Shown here in pieces: positions 1-9,878 of a DNA stretch of 64,000 bases. Both the position numbers and the translations under genes were made by a program. Location of the stretch: positions 992,001 to 1,056,000 of the forward strand of contig JADJXK010000002.1 of assembly GCA_016710325.1 (NCBI GenBank). Direction: 5' to 3'. Numbering within the stretch: the first letter of the stretch is position 1; every line of letters begins with the position of its first letter. This DNA is from Candidatus Leptofilum proximum. GTDB lineage: Bacteria > Chloroflexota > Anaerolineae > Promineifilales > Promineifilaceae. The notes beneath the pieces are model-generated. The model made no database searches and had not been told where the DNA came from. It saw only the letters and a program-made list of their open reading frames with translations.

Positions 1-8
1 GATCACAA

Positions 9-39
9 AGTGCGACGCACTTTTGAAGTGCGTTGCACT
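9..39. repeat. Tandem pair of small palindromes
   Basis: Two near-identical palindromes built on AGTGCGNCGCACT-type halves lie back to back just upstream of the first gene. They look like one of the many short intergenic palindromic repeats in this window. No function is assigned; they could fold as a hairpin in the leader of the following gene. Confidence 0.5.
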
Positions 40-59
40 GATAAAAATGGAGAAACCTG

Positions 60-1682
60 ATGACGAAACAACGTCTTTTGATCCTGTTCTTGCTGCTGCT
101 TGTGGCCAGCTTAGCCGCCTGCACCGGCGATACTTTCAGCGAACCGACCCCCATCCCCCCGCCACCCACCAGCGATGAGGGCGTAAATCAACCCGCCGCC
201 ACCAACACACCCATCGCCAACGCCGACGCCACCGAACCGGCCGCCGAGCCAACACCCACGCTGGTGGCCACCGCGACCGCCACAGCTGAAGTGATGGCTA
301 CGGCCGTTACCGATCCACCCATCCAGGCCATCAACAGCCAGCCGCTGCCTGCCAGCAGCCGCAACCTGCTCTTCCTGGCCGACGGCGCTTTCAAGCGCTG
401 GAACCAGGCCAATGGACAAATTGAAACCATTGTGCCGGGACCAGATCCTACCGGCCGCGTCCAGGACGAGACGCTGCCCCTGGATCAGTTCATCGGCGAT
501 GTAACCGCCTATTCAACAAACGCCGACGGCAAGCGAGCCGTGGTGGCGCGCCTGCTCGCTGAGCAGCCCGTTGGCGAGCCGGAGGCCGGTCTGGCGGAAA
601 CCAGCCATGAACTGCTGTTTGTAGACATGGTCAGTGGCGAAATCTGGACCCTGATGCCCCAAGTAGACAACCTGGGCGACTTCCAGCTCTCGCCCGATGC
701 CCAACAGCTGGCCTTTGCCGCCACTGGCCTGGACGGCATCCCCGACGCGCCGGGCAGTGGCGTTGACTTTGAGAACGGCGAGCCCATCCCGAACAATTTG
801 TATGTGATGGCAACCGGCGGCGGCAATCCGGCCAGCGTTAACCAGGTGCATGACTGCGCCGGGCGCTGCTTTGCCCCTGTCTGGCACGTCGAGAACAACC
901 TGGTGGCCTTTGCCGATGAGGCAGCGCTCTGGCTGTACAATATTGCCGCCCGCGAGCCGGAAATGCTGCTGGAAAACACACCCTACGAGGCGGGCATGGA
1001 AGACATCGGCCAGATTTCCATCTACTCGCCAGTGGCCTGGGCCAGCAACGGCCGTTACCTGCTCGTTTGGGAAGGTCTGTGGGAGGGTGCTAACCGTGCC
1101 GTGTTTGATGTGCCCACCGACATCCTGGTTCCGGTGCCCGACTCGTTCGTTTATGCCGAACCGTTCCCCTCGGAAATTAGCTGGATGCCCGACGACCGGC
1201 TGCTGGTCTGGCGTTCGCACACTCAGTCTGGTGATCTCACTCCCCAGGTGGAGCTGTGGCGTCTGAACCTCGATGCAGCCGAACTAGTTTTGGAAGAATC
1301 GGCGGAACTGTCTGATCTGCCGCTTGGCTTGCTCGGCGGGGTGCACCTGGAAGACGGCCGTTTTGCCTTCGCGCTTAACACTTCCCCCAGCGCCACAACC
1401 AACCAGGCGGCTCGCCAGGCTGCGGGCACCTACCTGCTCACTTCCCTGGCCGAGACGCCGGAGCGGGTAAACAGCCTGCCGCCAGCAGAGGAAGGACGCC
1501 TGCAGAGCGAGGTCTACTTTGCCAAAGACGGCAGTGGCGCCGTTATGGTGCTGGCGCCGCGCCAGTTTGAGACCGCCGTCTTTTACGCCCCCACCGATGG
1601 CGACTTTTTGTATGAGGTAACGGCCGTTCTCGGCCAAAACCCGCACAACTTCGAGTGGCAGCCGGAGATTGTGCTGCCATAA
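60..1682 (+). CDS. Lipoprotein with WD40/TolB-like beta-propeller
   Basis: A 540-residue secreted lipoprotein. Residues 1-21 form a signal peptide ending in the lipobox LAAC, so Cys21 should be lipidated and the protein anchored outside the membrane. A Pro/Thr/Ala-rich linker follows to about residue 95. The rest has repeated WD40-like strands such as LSPDAQQLAFAA and ASNGRYLLVWEG, typical of TolB-like propellers. An SD-like GGAGA precedes the ATG. No enzyme motif is visible. Binding or scaffolding at the cell surface is inferred from the fold only. Confidence 0.75.
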   Translation: MTKQRLLILFLLLLVASLAACTGDTFSEPTPIPPPPTSDEGVNQPAATNTPIANADATEPAAEPTPTLVATATATAEVMATAVTDPPIQAINSQPLPASSRNLLFLADGAFKRWNQANGQIETIVPGPDPTGRVQDETLPLDQFIGDVTAYSTNADGKRAVVARLLAEQPVGEPEAGLAETSHELLFVDMVSGEIWTLMPQVDNLGDFQLSPDAQQLAFAATGLDGIPDAPGSGVDFENGEPIPNNLYVMATGGGNPASVNQVHDCAGRCFAPVWHVENNLVAFADEAALWLYNIAAREPEMLLENTPYEAGMEDIGQISIYSPVAWASNGRYLLVWEGLWEGANRAVFDVPTDILVPVPDSFVYAEPFPSEISWMPDDRLLVWRSHTQSGDLTPQVELWRLNLDAAELVLEESAELSDLPLGLLGGVHLEDGRFAFALNTSPSATTNQAARQAAGTYLLTSLAETPERVNSLPPAEEGRLQSEVYFAKDGSGAVMVLAPRQFETAVFYAPTDGDFLYEVTAVLGQNPHNFEWQPEIVLP

Positions 1683-1712
1683 ATCAAAAAATTCTTGCGG
1701 TAGGCGTCTAAT

Positions 1713-1770
1713 AAGTAAGTGAGTAATTAGGTAATTGGGTAATTACTCACTTACCCAATTACTCAATTAC
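1713..1770. repeat. Palindromic repeat, AATTACCCAATTACTC family
   Basis: An AT-rich inverted repeat in which GTAAGTGAGTAATT-type sequence is followed by its complement and a second TTACCCAATTACTCAATTAC unit. The same unit recurs at 50754-50803 and 63449-63480, so this is a dispersed family. Here it lies between two lipoprotein genes and just upstream of the Kelch gene start. Confidence 0.75.
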
Positions 1771-1797
1771 GCTCCAACTACCCGCAGGTATTTGCTG

Positions 1798-2868
1798 ATG
1801 CGCTACCAACCCGCTGCCGCAATTTTTCTGATTTTTTGCTTCTTCCTCTCAACGGGCTGCCAGGAAACGGCCGTACCACCAGCAACGGCCGTTTCCCAGG
1901 CAGTTCCTTCCGAACAACCAGCCACGCCAACGGCCGTGCCGCCAACCGTAACCTCGCCGCCCTCGCCAACCGGATCTCCCCCCACGACCACCTCCACCAA
2001 CACGGCCACACCAGCACCCACCGCCACGCCCGCCATCTGGCAGGAGGTGGCCAGGATGCCCTCGTCTCGTTCGGAAATGTCGGCGGGGGTGATAGACGGC
2101 CGTATCTACGTCCCCGGCGGCTGGACCAACGGCTTCGGCCAATCCACCGCGCTGGAAATGTACGATCCGGCCACGGACACCTGGACCAGGCTGGCCGACC
2201 TACCGTTTCATGTAAATCACCACGCCACGGCCGTTTACCAAAACGCACTCTACGTCTTCGGGCCAGAAGACACTGCGTTGCGCTACGATCCTGCCAGTGA
2301 CACCTGGCAGGAACTGGCCCCCATGCCGGAACGCCGTTACGCGGCGGCAGCGGCCGTTTTGGGCGATTTTGTGTACGTGATCGGCGGCAGCGGCAGCACG
2401 TCTGACCTGCTGCGCTACGACCCGGCCAGCAACAGCTGGACGCGCCTGGCTCCCCTGCTGCAGGCGCGGGAGCACACGCAGGCGGTGGCTCTGGATGACC
2501 AGCTTTATGCCCTGGGCGGCCGTTGGGATCGCGGCCTGAACAGCGTCGAGCGCTACGACCCGGCCAACGACACCTGGTTCCGCGCGCCCGCCATGAACCA
2601 GCCCCGGAGCGGCTTTGGTGCGGCCGTTTGGGATGGCAAAATCGTCGTGGCCGGGGGCGAGCTGCTTTCCCCGCTGGACATCCTCGACACCATCGAAATT
2701 TTTGATCCGGCACAAAACCGGTGGGAAATGCTGGCGGTGAAAATGCCCGTACCGCTGCACGGCCTGCCCATCGCCGTCATTGGCGATGAGCTGTACCTGC
2801 TGGGCGGCTCCGGCCTGGCGGGTGATGTGGCCAACCGGGGGCGCGTCTACCTGTGCTATCTTGCCTAG
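1798..2868 (+). CDS. Kelch-repeat lipoprotein
   Basis: A 356-residue protein. The start at 1798 is chosen over an upstream in-frame ATG at 1735 because it puts a clean lipoprotein signal (hydrophobic stretch then LSTGC) at the N terminus, and because the upstream extension is encoded by a dispersed repeat. A Pro/Thr-rich linker follows the lipid Cys. Five to six Kelch blades follow, each with a YDPA.D.W pattern and a glycine pair (YVIGGSG, YALGGR, LYLLGGSG). It is probably an extracellular beta-propeller; ligand unknown. It sits directly after another propeller lipoprotein. Confidence 0.8.
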   Translation: MRYQPAAAIFLIFCFFLSTGCQETAVPPATAVSQAVPSEQPATPTAVPPTVTSPPSPTGSPPTTTSTNTATPAPTATPAIWQEVARMPSSRSEMSAGVIDGRIYVPGGWTNGFGQSTALEMYDPATDTWTRLADLPFHVNHHATAVYQNALYVFGPEDTALRYDPASDTWQELAPMPERRYAAAAAVLGDFVYVIGGSGSTSDLLRYDPASNSWTRLAPLLQAREHTQAVALDDQLYALGGRWDRGLNSVERYDPANDTWFRAPAMNQPRSGFGAAVWDGKIVVAGGELLSPLDILDTIEIFDPAQNRWEMLAVKMPVPLHGLPIAVIGDELYLLGGSGLAGDVANRGRVYLCYLA

Positions 2869-3037
2869 GGACTTTAGGCTATGGTCAACGGTTACCCCAG
2901 GTTTTATGCTACTCACGTTAAGCAAACCGGTGAAAAATTTTGAAAAGCAAAGCGTGATTTTCCTGTGGTTGCTCAACACCTGGCTATCTCTGAAAGCAAA
3001 CACTGCAGCCAACCTACCCGGCACCATTTGAGGAACG

Positions 3038-5611
3038 ATGCTCAATTCCTTACGGACGCTTCTGAAGGGTCCCCAATTCGATGATCCCGACAAAACCCGC
3101 GTGGCGCAGTTGGTTTGGGCCATGTCGGTTTCGTTTTTTGTTGTCACGTTTTTTGTGTGCGTTCTTTTTGCCCATCAGATTCCTGAACAACGCTGGCTTT
3201 CCTTAACCATCTTCCTCATTGTGTCCAGCTTCACGGTTGGGACACTTTGCCTGCTCCGGCAAAATCGGGTTTACCCGGCCAGCCAGGTGCTTACCTTCAA
3301 CGTTTTTCTGGGACTGGTGTTCAACGGTTATTTTTATGGCGGCATTCGCAGCATTAATGGTCCCGCATTTATCATCTTGCTGCTCATTGCTGGTTTGCTG
3401 CTGGGCATTCACGCGCTGCGCACTTATACGTTTATTTCCATAGGTACCATTGTGATGCTGTACCTTCTTGAAGCCCAGGGATTCATCGGAAACAGCAACA
3501 TGGGGCCGGTACTCATCACCGATGTGGGGATAATAGTCGCGGCGGTGAGCATTGCGTCTGTGCTGCTGCATACGGCCATCAACAGTATCCACCAGGGCTA
3601 TCTGCTGCTGAGTAATGCGCTCAAACGGCTAAAAAGCACCACGGTTTCCAAAATTTACGTAGAAAACATTCTGGCTTCCATGCAGGACATGCTGTTTGTG
3701 ATCACACCCGACACGCGGATTGACAAGGTAAACCAGGCGGTACTGGATTTGCTGGGTTACACCGAGGAGGCGCTGCTTGGCCAGCCGCTGCAAATGGTGC
3801 TGGCGCCGGAGGAACGGCCGTTGTGGCAGCAGCCCACCACGATCCACTCCCCACTTTTTGCCATGCGCGATCAGGAACTGCGCTTTCTGGCAAAAGATGG
3901 GCGGGTGATTGAGACGGCCGTTTCTACGGCCGTCATGAAAGAAGAAAATACCGCGGCCCACAGCATCGTCTGCGTGGCCAACGACATCACCCAGCGCAAG
4001 CAGTTTGAACGTGAGCTGAAAGCCGCCAAGGCCGTGGCCGAAGAGGCCGCCAAAGTCAAGTCTGAATTCCTGGCCAGTATGAGCCATGAAATCCGCACCC
4101 CGCTCAACGCCGTCATCGGCATGACCAGCCTGCTGCTAGACACGCCGCTCACCGCCGAGCAGGAGGATTACGTTTCTACCGCCCGCACCAGCGGCAGTGG
4201 CTTGCTGGCCATCATTAACGACATTTTGGACTTTTCTAAAATTGATTCGGGTAAGCTGGAGCTGGATTCACAAACCTTTATTTTGCGCGAATGTGTCGAG
4301 GAGGCAATCGATCTGCTGGCAGTCCAGGCCACGGCTAAAAACTTGTTCCTCAACAGCTTCATCGAGCCCGATGTGCCCACCATTGTGCAGAGCGACGTCA
4401 CCCGCCTGCGCCAGGTGCTGGTCAACTTATTGGGGAACGCGGTGAAGTTTACCGCCGAGGGCGAAATCAACCTCTGGGTGGGATGCCGACAACACGATGG
4501 GGAAACTGAGCTGCAATTTATGGTGAAAGACACCGGCATTGGCATTCCAGCCGACCGTATGAACCGGCTGTTTGAACCGTTTCGCCAGGTGGACTCTTCC
4601 ACCACGCGCGAGTTTGGCGGGACGGGCCTGGGCCTGGTCATCAGCAAGCGGCTGATCAACCTCATGGGCGGCGACATCTCCGTAGAAAGCACACCAGGCG
4701 TCGGCACTGTTTTTTATTTCACCATCAAAACCGAAGCAGCAGCCGATTGGGGTGGAAACGAAAACAATGATCTGCAAGAGGCAGGGATGCCTTTTGTGGG
4801 CAAGCGGGTACTGGTAGCTCACAAAAACCAGACCAGTCGTGTCGTATTAACCCGCCAGCTGCAGCAGTGGGGCATCGAAGCCGCCTGTACGAGCTCTACC
4901 CTGGAAATGATGAGCGCCATCACTCTCTTGCCCCGGTTTGACCTGCTAATTGTTGATGCTTCCGTTATGCAGCAAGAGGGCAATTTGCAGAGCAAGTTGT
5001 TGGAGCAAACGGCCGTTTCCCACAGCCACCTTCTCTTATTCACACCAATGGGCCAGCAGTGCTCAATCATGGAAGAACAACCCAATTGTTACGGTCTCAG
5101 CCGACCGTACCACACCAATCAGCTTCGGCACACGCTTACAGAAATTTTTGCCAACAGTCTGGCCAACCGCCGTCTCACCGCGGCCGTTTCTACCCAGTCA
5201 CAGTTCAATAACGCACTGGCCGGGAACCATCCGCTGCGGATTTTGCTGGCCGAAGACAACCTCATCAACCAAAAGGTGGCCCTGCGCATGTTGGAACGGC
5301 TGGGGTACAGAGCCGATGTGGCCGCCAATGGCGCTGAAGTGGTGCATGCGCTGACGTTACGGCCGTATGACCTCATCTTGATGGATATTCAAATGCCCGA
5401 AATGGATGGAATTGAAGCCACGCAGCGCATCCGCGAAGGCTTGCCGCCACAGAACCAGCCGCGCATTGTGGCCATGACGGCCAACGCCCTGGCTGGCGAC
5501 CGGGAAGCATGCCTCACCAACGGCATGGATGATTACGTGAGCAAACCGATCAAAGTGGAAGAGTTAACGCGGGTTTTGCAGAGCAGCCAATCCATTACGC
5601 ATCCATTGTAG
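3038..5611 (+). CDS. Hybrid sensor histidine kinase with two receiver domains
   Basis: An 857-residue membrane kinase. About six hydrophobic segments lie between residues 25 and 185, then a PAS domain (about 205-330), a HisKA domain with phospho-acceptor His350 in SHEIRTPLN, and an HATPase with N box (NLLGNAVKFT), DTGIGIP and GGTGLGL. Two receivers follow. The first (about 587-700) has lost the acidic pocket and looks degenerate; the second (about 728-850) is intact with Asp783 in LMDIQMPEMDG and the conserved KP. No Hpt domain is present, so a separate partner is expected. The 3' end overlaps convergent lspA by 17 bp. Confidence 0.93.
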   Translation: MLNSLRTLLKGPQFDDPDKTRVAQLVWAMSVSFFVVTFFVCVLFAHQIPEQRWLSLTIFLIVSSFTVGTLCLLRQNRVYPASQVLTFNVFLGLVFNGYFYGGIRSINGPAFIILLLIAGLLLGIHALRTYTFISIGTIVMLYLLEAQGFIGNSNMGPVLITDVGIIVAAVSIASVLLHTAINSIHQGYLLLSNALKRLKSTTVSKIYVENILASMQDMLFVITPDTRIDKVNQAVLDLLGYTEEALLGQPLQMVLAPEERPLWQQPTTIHSPLFAMRDQELRFLAKDGRVIETAVSTAVMKEENTAAHSIVCVANDITQRKQFERELKAAKAVAEEAAKVKSEFLASMSHEIRTPLNAVIGMTSLLLDTPLTAEQEDYVSTARTSGSGLLAIINDILDFSKIDSGKLELDSQTFILRECVEEAIDLLAVQATAKNLFLNSFIEPDVPTIVQSDVTRLRQVLVNLLGNAVKFTAEGEINLWVGCRQHDGETELQFMVKDTGIGIPADRMNRLFEPFRQVDSSTTREFGGTGLGLVISKRLINLMGGDISVESTPGVGTVFYFTIKTEAAADWGGNENNDLQEAGMPFVGKRVLVAHKNQTSRVVLTRQLQQWGIEAACTSSTLEMMSAITLLPRFDLLIVDASVMQQEGNLQSKLLEQTAVSHSHLLLFTPMGQQCSIMEEQPNCYGLSRPYHTNQLRHTLTEIFANSLANRRLTAAVSTQSQFNNALAGNHPLRILLAEDNLINQKVALRMLERLGYRADVAANGAEVVHALTLRPYDLILMDIQMPEMDGIEATQRIREGLPPQNQPRIVAMTANALAGDREACLTNGMDDYVSKPIKVEELTRVLQSSQSITHPL

Positions 5612-6068
5612 CGGCGGAAACGGCCGTTGCCCCCTGCTTCTTCTCGTACAGCCAGTTTCCCAAAATTGCCAGAATCACACCCAGATGAATCAACACATCG
5701 GCCACGTTAAACACACCCTGGCGCAGCGGCGTCTCGATAAAATCGAGGACCATACCAGCAAAAATACGGTCTACCAGGTTGCCCATTGCCCCGCCAACAA
5801 GCACGGCCAACCCCAGGCGCATCAGCCACGCCTGCCGGGGCAACCTTACCAGGTAGACAAAAATCCCCAGCAATAGCAAAAGTGTCAACCAGCCCATCAC
5901 CGGGCCAATCCCTTGAAACAGGCCAAAAGCGATACCCCGGTTGTACACCTCGCGGATGGTCAGCCAGCTCGTCACGCGCAGTGGGCCGTTTTCCGCCAGG
6001 TACGCCGCCACCCACCATTTAGAGAAGCGGTCTGCCAGGAAGGCCAGCAGCATAACCAGGTAAATCAT
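5595..6068 (-). CDS. lspA: Lipoprotein signal peptidase (signal peptidase II)
   Basis: A 157-residue integral membrane aspartic peptidase that removes signal peptides from prolipoproteins after diacylglyceryl transfer. Four hydrophobic segments are visible. The family blocks YNRGIAFGLF, GNLVDRIF and FNVADVLIHLG are present, the last two carrying the catalytic aspartates. The window encodes at least six lipoproteins, which are its likely substrates. The start overlaps the stop of the upstream gene (ATGA), so the two are translationally coupled. Confidence 0.93.
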   Translation of the reverse strand: MIYLVMLLAFLADRFSKWWVAAYLAENGPLRVTSWLTIREVYNRGIAFGLFQGIGPVMGWLTLLLLLGIFVYLVRLPRQAWLMRLGLAVLVGGAMGNLVDRIFAGMVLDFIETPLRQGVFNVADVLIHLGVILAILGNWLYEKKQGATAVSAATMDA

Positions 6069-6427
6069 TCGGTTTCATCCGCCTCTGCGGCGTCCGCTTC
6101 AGCTTGAGCCCTAGCCTCGGCAGCGGCCGTTTCTGCCGCCAGATACACTTCTTCAGTCATAAAACGGCCGCCGCTAATCTCGTGGCTGGTCATCTGGTAA
6201 TTGGCATCCAGCTGCACGACGGTTTGGATGCGCCGGAAGCAGCGGCTGTCTACAATCGTTTTGTGCCACTCGTAGCCGCCCTCAGTGTTTTGCAAATCGT
6301 GCTGCTTATCGGCGCGCACCCGCACGCGCGCGCCGCAGTTGGCGCATTCCACATAAAAATAGATGCCCTGTGTGTCCACATATTTTTTCGGCTCACCGCC
6401 GCCGAACAACTTTTTGAGGAATCCCAT
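6065..6427 (-). CDS. Small conserved protein with Cys pair, upstream of lspA
   Basis: A 120-residue protein. The start at 6427 is preferred over an upstream in-frame codon because AGGAG lies a few bases before it and the longer N terminus would be encoded by a repeat. The N terminus MGFLKKLFGGGEPKK is basic and amphipathic. A CANC pair and a later lone Cys (DSRCFRR) suggest a partial metal-binding ribbon. The C terminus is Ala/Glu-rich, likely helical. It forms a two-gene unit with lspA through an ATGA overlap. Function unknown. Confidence 0.7.
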   Translation of the reverse strand: MGFLKKLFGGGEPKKYVDTQGIYFYVECANCGARVRVRADKQHDLQNTEGGYEWHKTIVDSRCFRRIQTVVQLDANYQMTSHEISGGRFMTEEVYLAAETAAAEARAQAEADAAEADETE

Positions 6428-6441
6428 CGTATTCTCCTGTT

Positions 6442-6506
6442 GGGGCGAGGCAGTTGGGAGGCAGATCGATTTGCCAGACAACTTTTGTTTGCAACTGCCT
6501 CGCCCC
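6442..6506. repeat. GGGGCGAGGCAG inverted repeat, copy A
   Basis: An element of about 65 bp bounded by GGGGCGAGGCAG and its complement CTGCCTCGCCCC. Copies with the same ends but different middles occur at 10439-10502 and 24527-24590. It lies between divergently transcribed genes, so it is in the leader region of one of them. Confidence 0.75.
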
Positions 6507-6588
6507 TACCACACATTGATTATAACCCAACTTCTGCCCCCGCAACTTCCCCCTTCACCATCCCCCATAGACATGCTAAACTTGCGTT

Positions 6589-9500
6589 ATGTCCACCGAA
6601 CAATTTTGGCAGGCGCTTGATGATGCCACCAACCCCACCGCCTACAAGCCGCTGCGTAACCCGCACATCGTGGTGTCGCGGCTGCAAAACCGGGCCGAGA
6701 CGTATTACGTCATCAAGGAACCGCTCTCCCGGTCGTACCTTCGGCTGGGGGAAGAGGATTACGCGCTGTGGTGGCAGATGAACGGCCGTAAATCCATCAA
6801 AGAGCTGCTGTACTACTGCCTCAAACGGTACAAAAAACTGCCCATCGGCCACCTCACCAGCCTCATCGGCGAGCTGAAAGAGGGCAACTTCCTGCAAACG
6901 CCCAACACCAGGGTATACGACCAGATCGAAGCCGAGTTGGCCACCCGCGCCCCCGCCAGCCGCGGCCAAAAGCTGCTCAAAAGCTTCCTCTACACCGAGC
7001 TGGCCATCTCTGGCCTGGACGATTTTTTTGTCCCGCTCTACAAACAGCTTAAGCCGCTCTTCTGGCCGCTGGGGCAAACGCTGCTCTTTTTGCTGGTGCT
7101 GGTGGGCGGCTTTTTCTTTGGCCTCAGCTACTTTTTTGGCGACTACAACATCACCGGCAGCGGCCTGGGTGTGCTTACCCTGCTGCTGGCCAACCTGCTG
7201 GTGATTGGCCTGCACGAGATGGCCCACGGCCTGATGACCAAACACGTGGGTCGGGAGCTGGGCCGGGGTGGCTTTTTGATTTACTGGGGCTTCCCCGCCT
7301 TTTTTGTGGATACGCGCGACACCTGGCTGTCGCCCCGGCTGGACCGCATCAAGGTTTCCTGGGCGGGACCGTACTCCGGGCTGATGCTGGGCGGATTGGT
7401 GGGTGTGGTGCTGACGGCCGTTGCCGCCTTCTCACCCCCCGCATTCCAACAAACGCTCCTGGCCACCTTCCTCTTCCAGATTGGCTTCCTGGCTTACCTC
7501 AGCGTGGTGGTAAACCTCAACCCGCTGCTGGAGCTGGACGGCTACTTCATGCTCATGGATTGGCTGGAGATGCCCGGCCTGCGCAACCGCGCCTTCGACT
7601 TTTTGCGCCACGAGCTGTGGCCCCGCCTGCGCGAAGCGCGCACACCTGCTAAATTTTGGCGCTCCCTCAACCGCGCCGAGCGAATCTTTACCCTGTTTGG
7701 GTTGATGGCCCTCGTCTACTCGATTTTTGCCCTGTGGCTGGCCCTTACCTTCTGGCAGGGGTACGTGAGCGAATTTTTCCTGAACTTGTGGCACAGCGAC
7801 GCGTGGTGGGGCCGATTGGTGGTAGGCTTGATGACGGCCGTTCTCATCCTGCCCGCCCTCTACTACCTGGGGTTGTACAGTTGGAGCCGCATCCGGGCCG
7901 GGCTGGAATGGCTGGCTCGCCGCCAGCTGCTCTCCCGCACCGACGTCCTGGCCCTGCTGGTGGGGGTGCCCATTCTGCTCGGTGCACCGCTGGCTTACTT
8001 TTTCCTCAACCGCCTCAATCCGGCCCAGACCAGCCTGTGGCAGGGTATCTTTGTCTGGCTGCTGCACATCGGCACGGGGGCAGCGCTGGTGGGTGTGGCG
8101 CAGCAGCTGCCGGGATCAAGATTTCAGTGGGCGCTGTGGGCGTTAACGGCCGTTCCCCTCACCCTTGCCCTGGCCTGGATCAGCCCCAACCCCTTTGGCC
8201 GCGATCTGTCCGTCATCGCCACGGCAGCGGCCATCTTTGCTGCGGGTGTTGTGTCCTGGTTCACCATCAATCCCGGCTTCCTGGCAGGCAGCGACCGGCT
8301 GCTGATGGCCCTTTTCATCCTGCTGGGCGTTGGCACGTACACCGGGATGACCTACTATTTTGGCAGTGACGTTTTGGCGGGGAACGGCCGTTGGCTGGCA
8401 ACGGCCGTCATCTGTCTGGGCGTTGGCCTGGGTCTGGCGTTAATGGCCCCCTTGCTGCTCAACTTTGCCCGCTCCCGCTTTGCCATCCCCTGGGGGCTGT
8501 TTGCCCTGGCCATGCTCATCACCCCCTGGCTGCAAATTTACCCGCAGCTGGACTTCACCGTCATCACCCTCTGGCTGTATGCCGCCATCCTTTACCTGCT
8601 GCTGGGCACCCTGGCCCAATTCACCCGCCTGGAAACGGCCGAAAGTGAAACCGGCATCTTCAGCGAACGGCAGCGGCTGATCAACAGCTTCAACCAGTTC
8701 CTGCACGCCCTCTTCACCAGCTACGAAACGATCTTCGGCCAGCGCCGCCTAGCCCTAATCCAGAGCCAGATGGCCGCCCTGGGCGCGCTCGACGCCGACT
8801 CAACCATCCTGGAGCTGGGGCAGCACGCCCAAAAAGCGCTGCTGCTGGCCGTGGACCGGCTGGATGACCTGGCCGGGACGCCCTTCACCCGCAAAGCCGG
8901 GCAAGCTGCCTACGACAGCCTGGACTGGCTCGATGCCGAAACGCTGGCCCGGCACGTCCTGGCCAAAACCGAGTGGGGTACCCAGCTTGCCCAGGGCTTC
9001 ATCCGCGCCCGCGACAAGCGCATCGACCTCATCCGCCAGGCGGACCTGTTTGCCGGGTTCGACCAGGAAGGCGTGGAGGCGCTGCTGAAGGTGATGCGCC
9101 GCTGGCGCACCCGTCCCAACCAGATCATCGCCCACGCCGGGCGCGATGCTTTCTACTTTTACCTCATCGAAGCGGGGGAAGTGGGCGTGTATCACAACGG
9201 AGTCCAGCGGGCGATTTTGTCGGCGGGCGGGTATTTTGGCACGGCCGCTTTAGCCGGAACGGGCGTTTACCAGTTCACCTACCGCGCCCTCACGCCGCTC
9301 ACCACCCTGGTCATCCACCGCGAGCAGTTTGATCCGCTGCTGCGCGCCGACACGACGCTGGCCCAGCAGGTGAGCTCGGGCGCGGAGGAACGCAGCCTGC
9401 TGCGGCAGATGCCCCTCTTCAGCAGCCTCAGCCCGCAGGAGCTGGCCTCGGTCGATGCCCGGCTCCAGCCGCGCCGCGTGAGTGCTGGCGAGCAGTTTGT

Positions 9501-9822
9501 GCAGCAGGGCCAGCCGCGCAGCCACCTGTTCATTGTTGCCGAAGGGGAAGTGGAAGTGTTTGTCACTGAAGACGGTGTTGAGCGGGTGATTGGCCGACTG
9601 GGGCCGGGCGAGCATTTTGGCGAATACGCCCTCTTTGCCGACACGCCGTACCATGCCAGCGTCCGCGCCGTGGTAGACGGCCGTCTCCTCCTCCTAGACG
9701 AACCCACCTTTGACAATCTCGTCGCCACCTGCGAGCGCATGACCCATTACGTGGAGCAAATCGGAAGCGGCCGTCTCATCGCCACCCGCCGCCGCGCCAC
9801 TCCGGCGGCCCTTATTTCGTAA
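6589..9822 (+). CDS. M50-type membrane metallopeptidase with PqqD-like and tandem cNMP-binding-like domains
   Basis: A 1077-residue multidomain protein. Residues about 40-110 resemble the PqqD winged-helix fold. A membrane zinc peptidase core follows: HEMAH with His209, Glu210 and His213 inside a hydrophobic segment, and the second metal motif NPLLELDGY (Asn311 to Asp317). Many further membrane segments run to about residue 690. Two cyclic-nucleotide-binding-like domains occupy about 820-925 and 941-1055; the second has GEHFGEYALF, close to a phosphate-binding cassette. Known: M50/site-2 proteases cleave within the membrane. Inferred: proteolysis is gated by a small ligand. TAAACT six bases before the ATG could be a -10 box of a leaderless transcript. 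Confidence 0.85.
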   Translation: MSTEQFWQALDDATNPTAYKPLRNPHIVVSRLQNRAETYYVIKEPLSRSYLRLGEEDYALWWQMNGRKSIKELLYYCLKRYKKLPIGHLTSLIGELKEGNFLQTPNTRVYDQIEAELATRAPASRGQKLLKSFLYTELAISGLDDFFVPLYKQLKPLFWPLGQTLLFLLVLVGGFFFGLSYFFGDYNITGSGLGVLTLLLANLLVIGLHEMAHGLMTKHVGRELGRGGFLIYWGFPAFFVDTRDTWLSPRLDRIKVSWAGPYSGLMLGGLVGVVLTAVAAFSPPAFQQTLLATFLFQIGFLAYLSVVVNLNPLLELDGYFMLMDWLEMPGLRNRAFDFLRHELWPRLREARTPAKFWRSLNRAERIFTLFGLMALVYSIFALWLALTFWQGYVSEFFLNLWHSDAWWGRLVVGLMTAVLILPALYYLGLYSWSRIRAGLEWLARRQLLSRTDVLALLVGVPILLGAPLAYFFLNRLNPAQTSLWQGIFVWLLHIGTGAALVGVAQQLPGSRFQWALWALTAVPLTLALAWISPNPFGRDLSVIATAAAIFAAGVVSWFTINPGFLAGSDRLLMALFILLGVGTYTGMTYYFGSDVLAGNGRWLATAVICLGVGLGLALMAPLLLNFARSRFAIPWGLFALAMLITPWLQIYPQLDFTVITLWLYAAILYLLLGTLAQFTRLETAESETGIFSERQRLINSFNQFLHALFTSYETIFGQRRLALIQSQMAALGALDADSTILELGQHAQKALLLAVDRLDDLAGTPFTRKAGQAAYDSLDWLDAETLARHVLAKTEWGTQLAQGFIRARDKRIDLIRQADLFAGFDQEGVEALLKVMRRWRTRPNQIIAHAGRDAFYFYLIEAGEVGVYHNGVQRAILSAGGYFGTAALAGTGVYQFTYRALTPLTTLVIHREQFDPLLRADTTLAQQVSSGAEERSLLRQMPLFSSLSPQELASVDARLQPRRVSAGEQFVQQGQPRSHLFIVAEGEVEVFVTEDGVERVIGRLGPGEHFGEYALFADTPYHASVRAVVDGRLLLLDEPTFDNLVATCERMTHYVEQIGSGRLIATRRRATPAALIS

Positions 9823-9878
9823 GGCACTCGGCTTGCTGCCCCCCTTTGCGAACGCAGAAATCCTCATACTCTTTGGTC

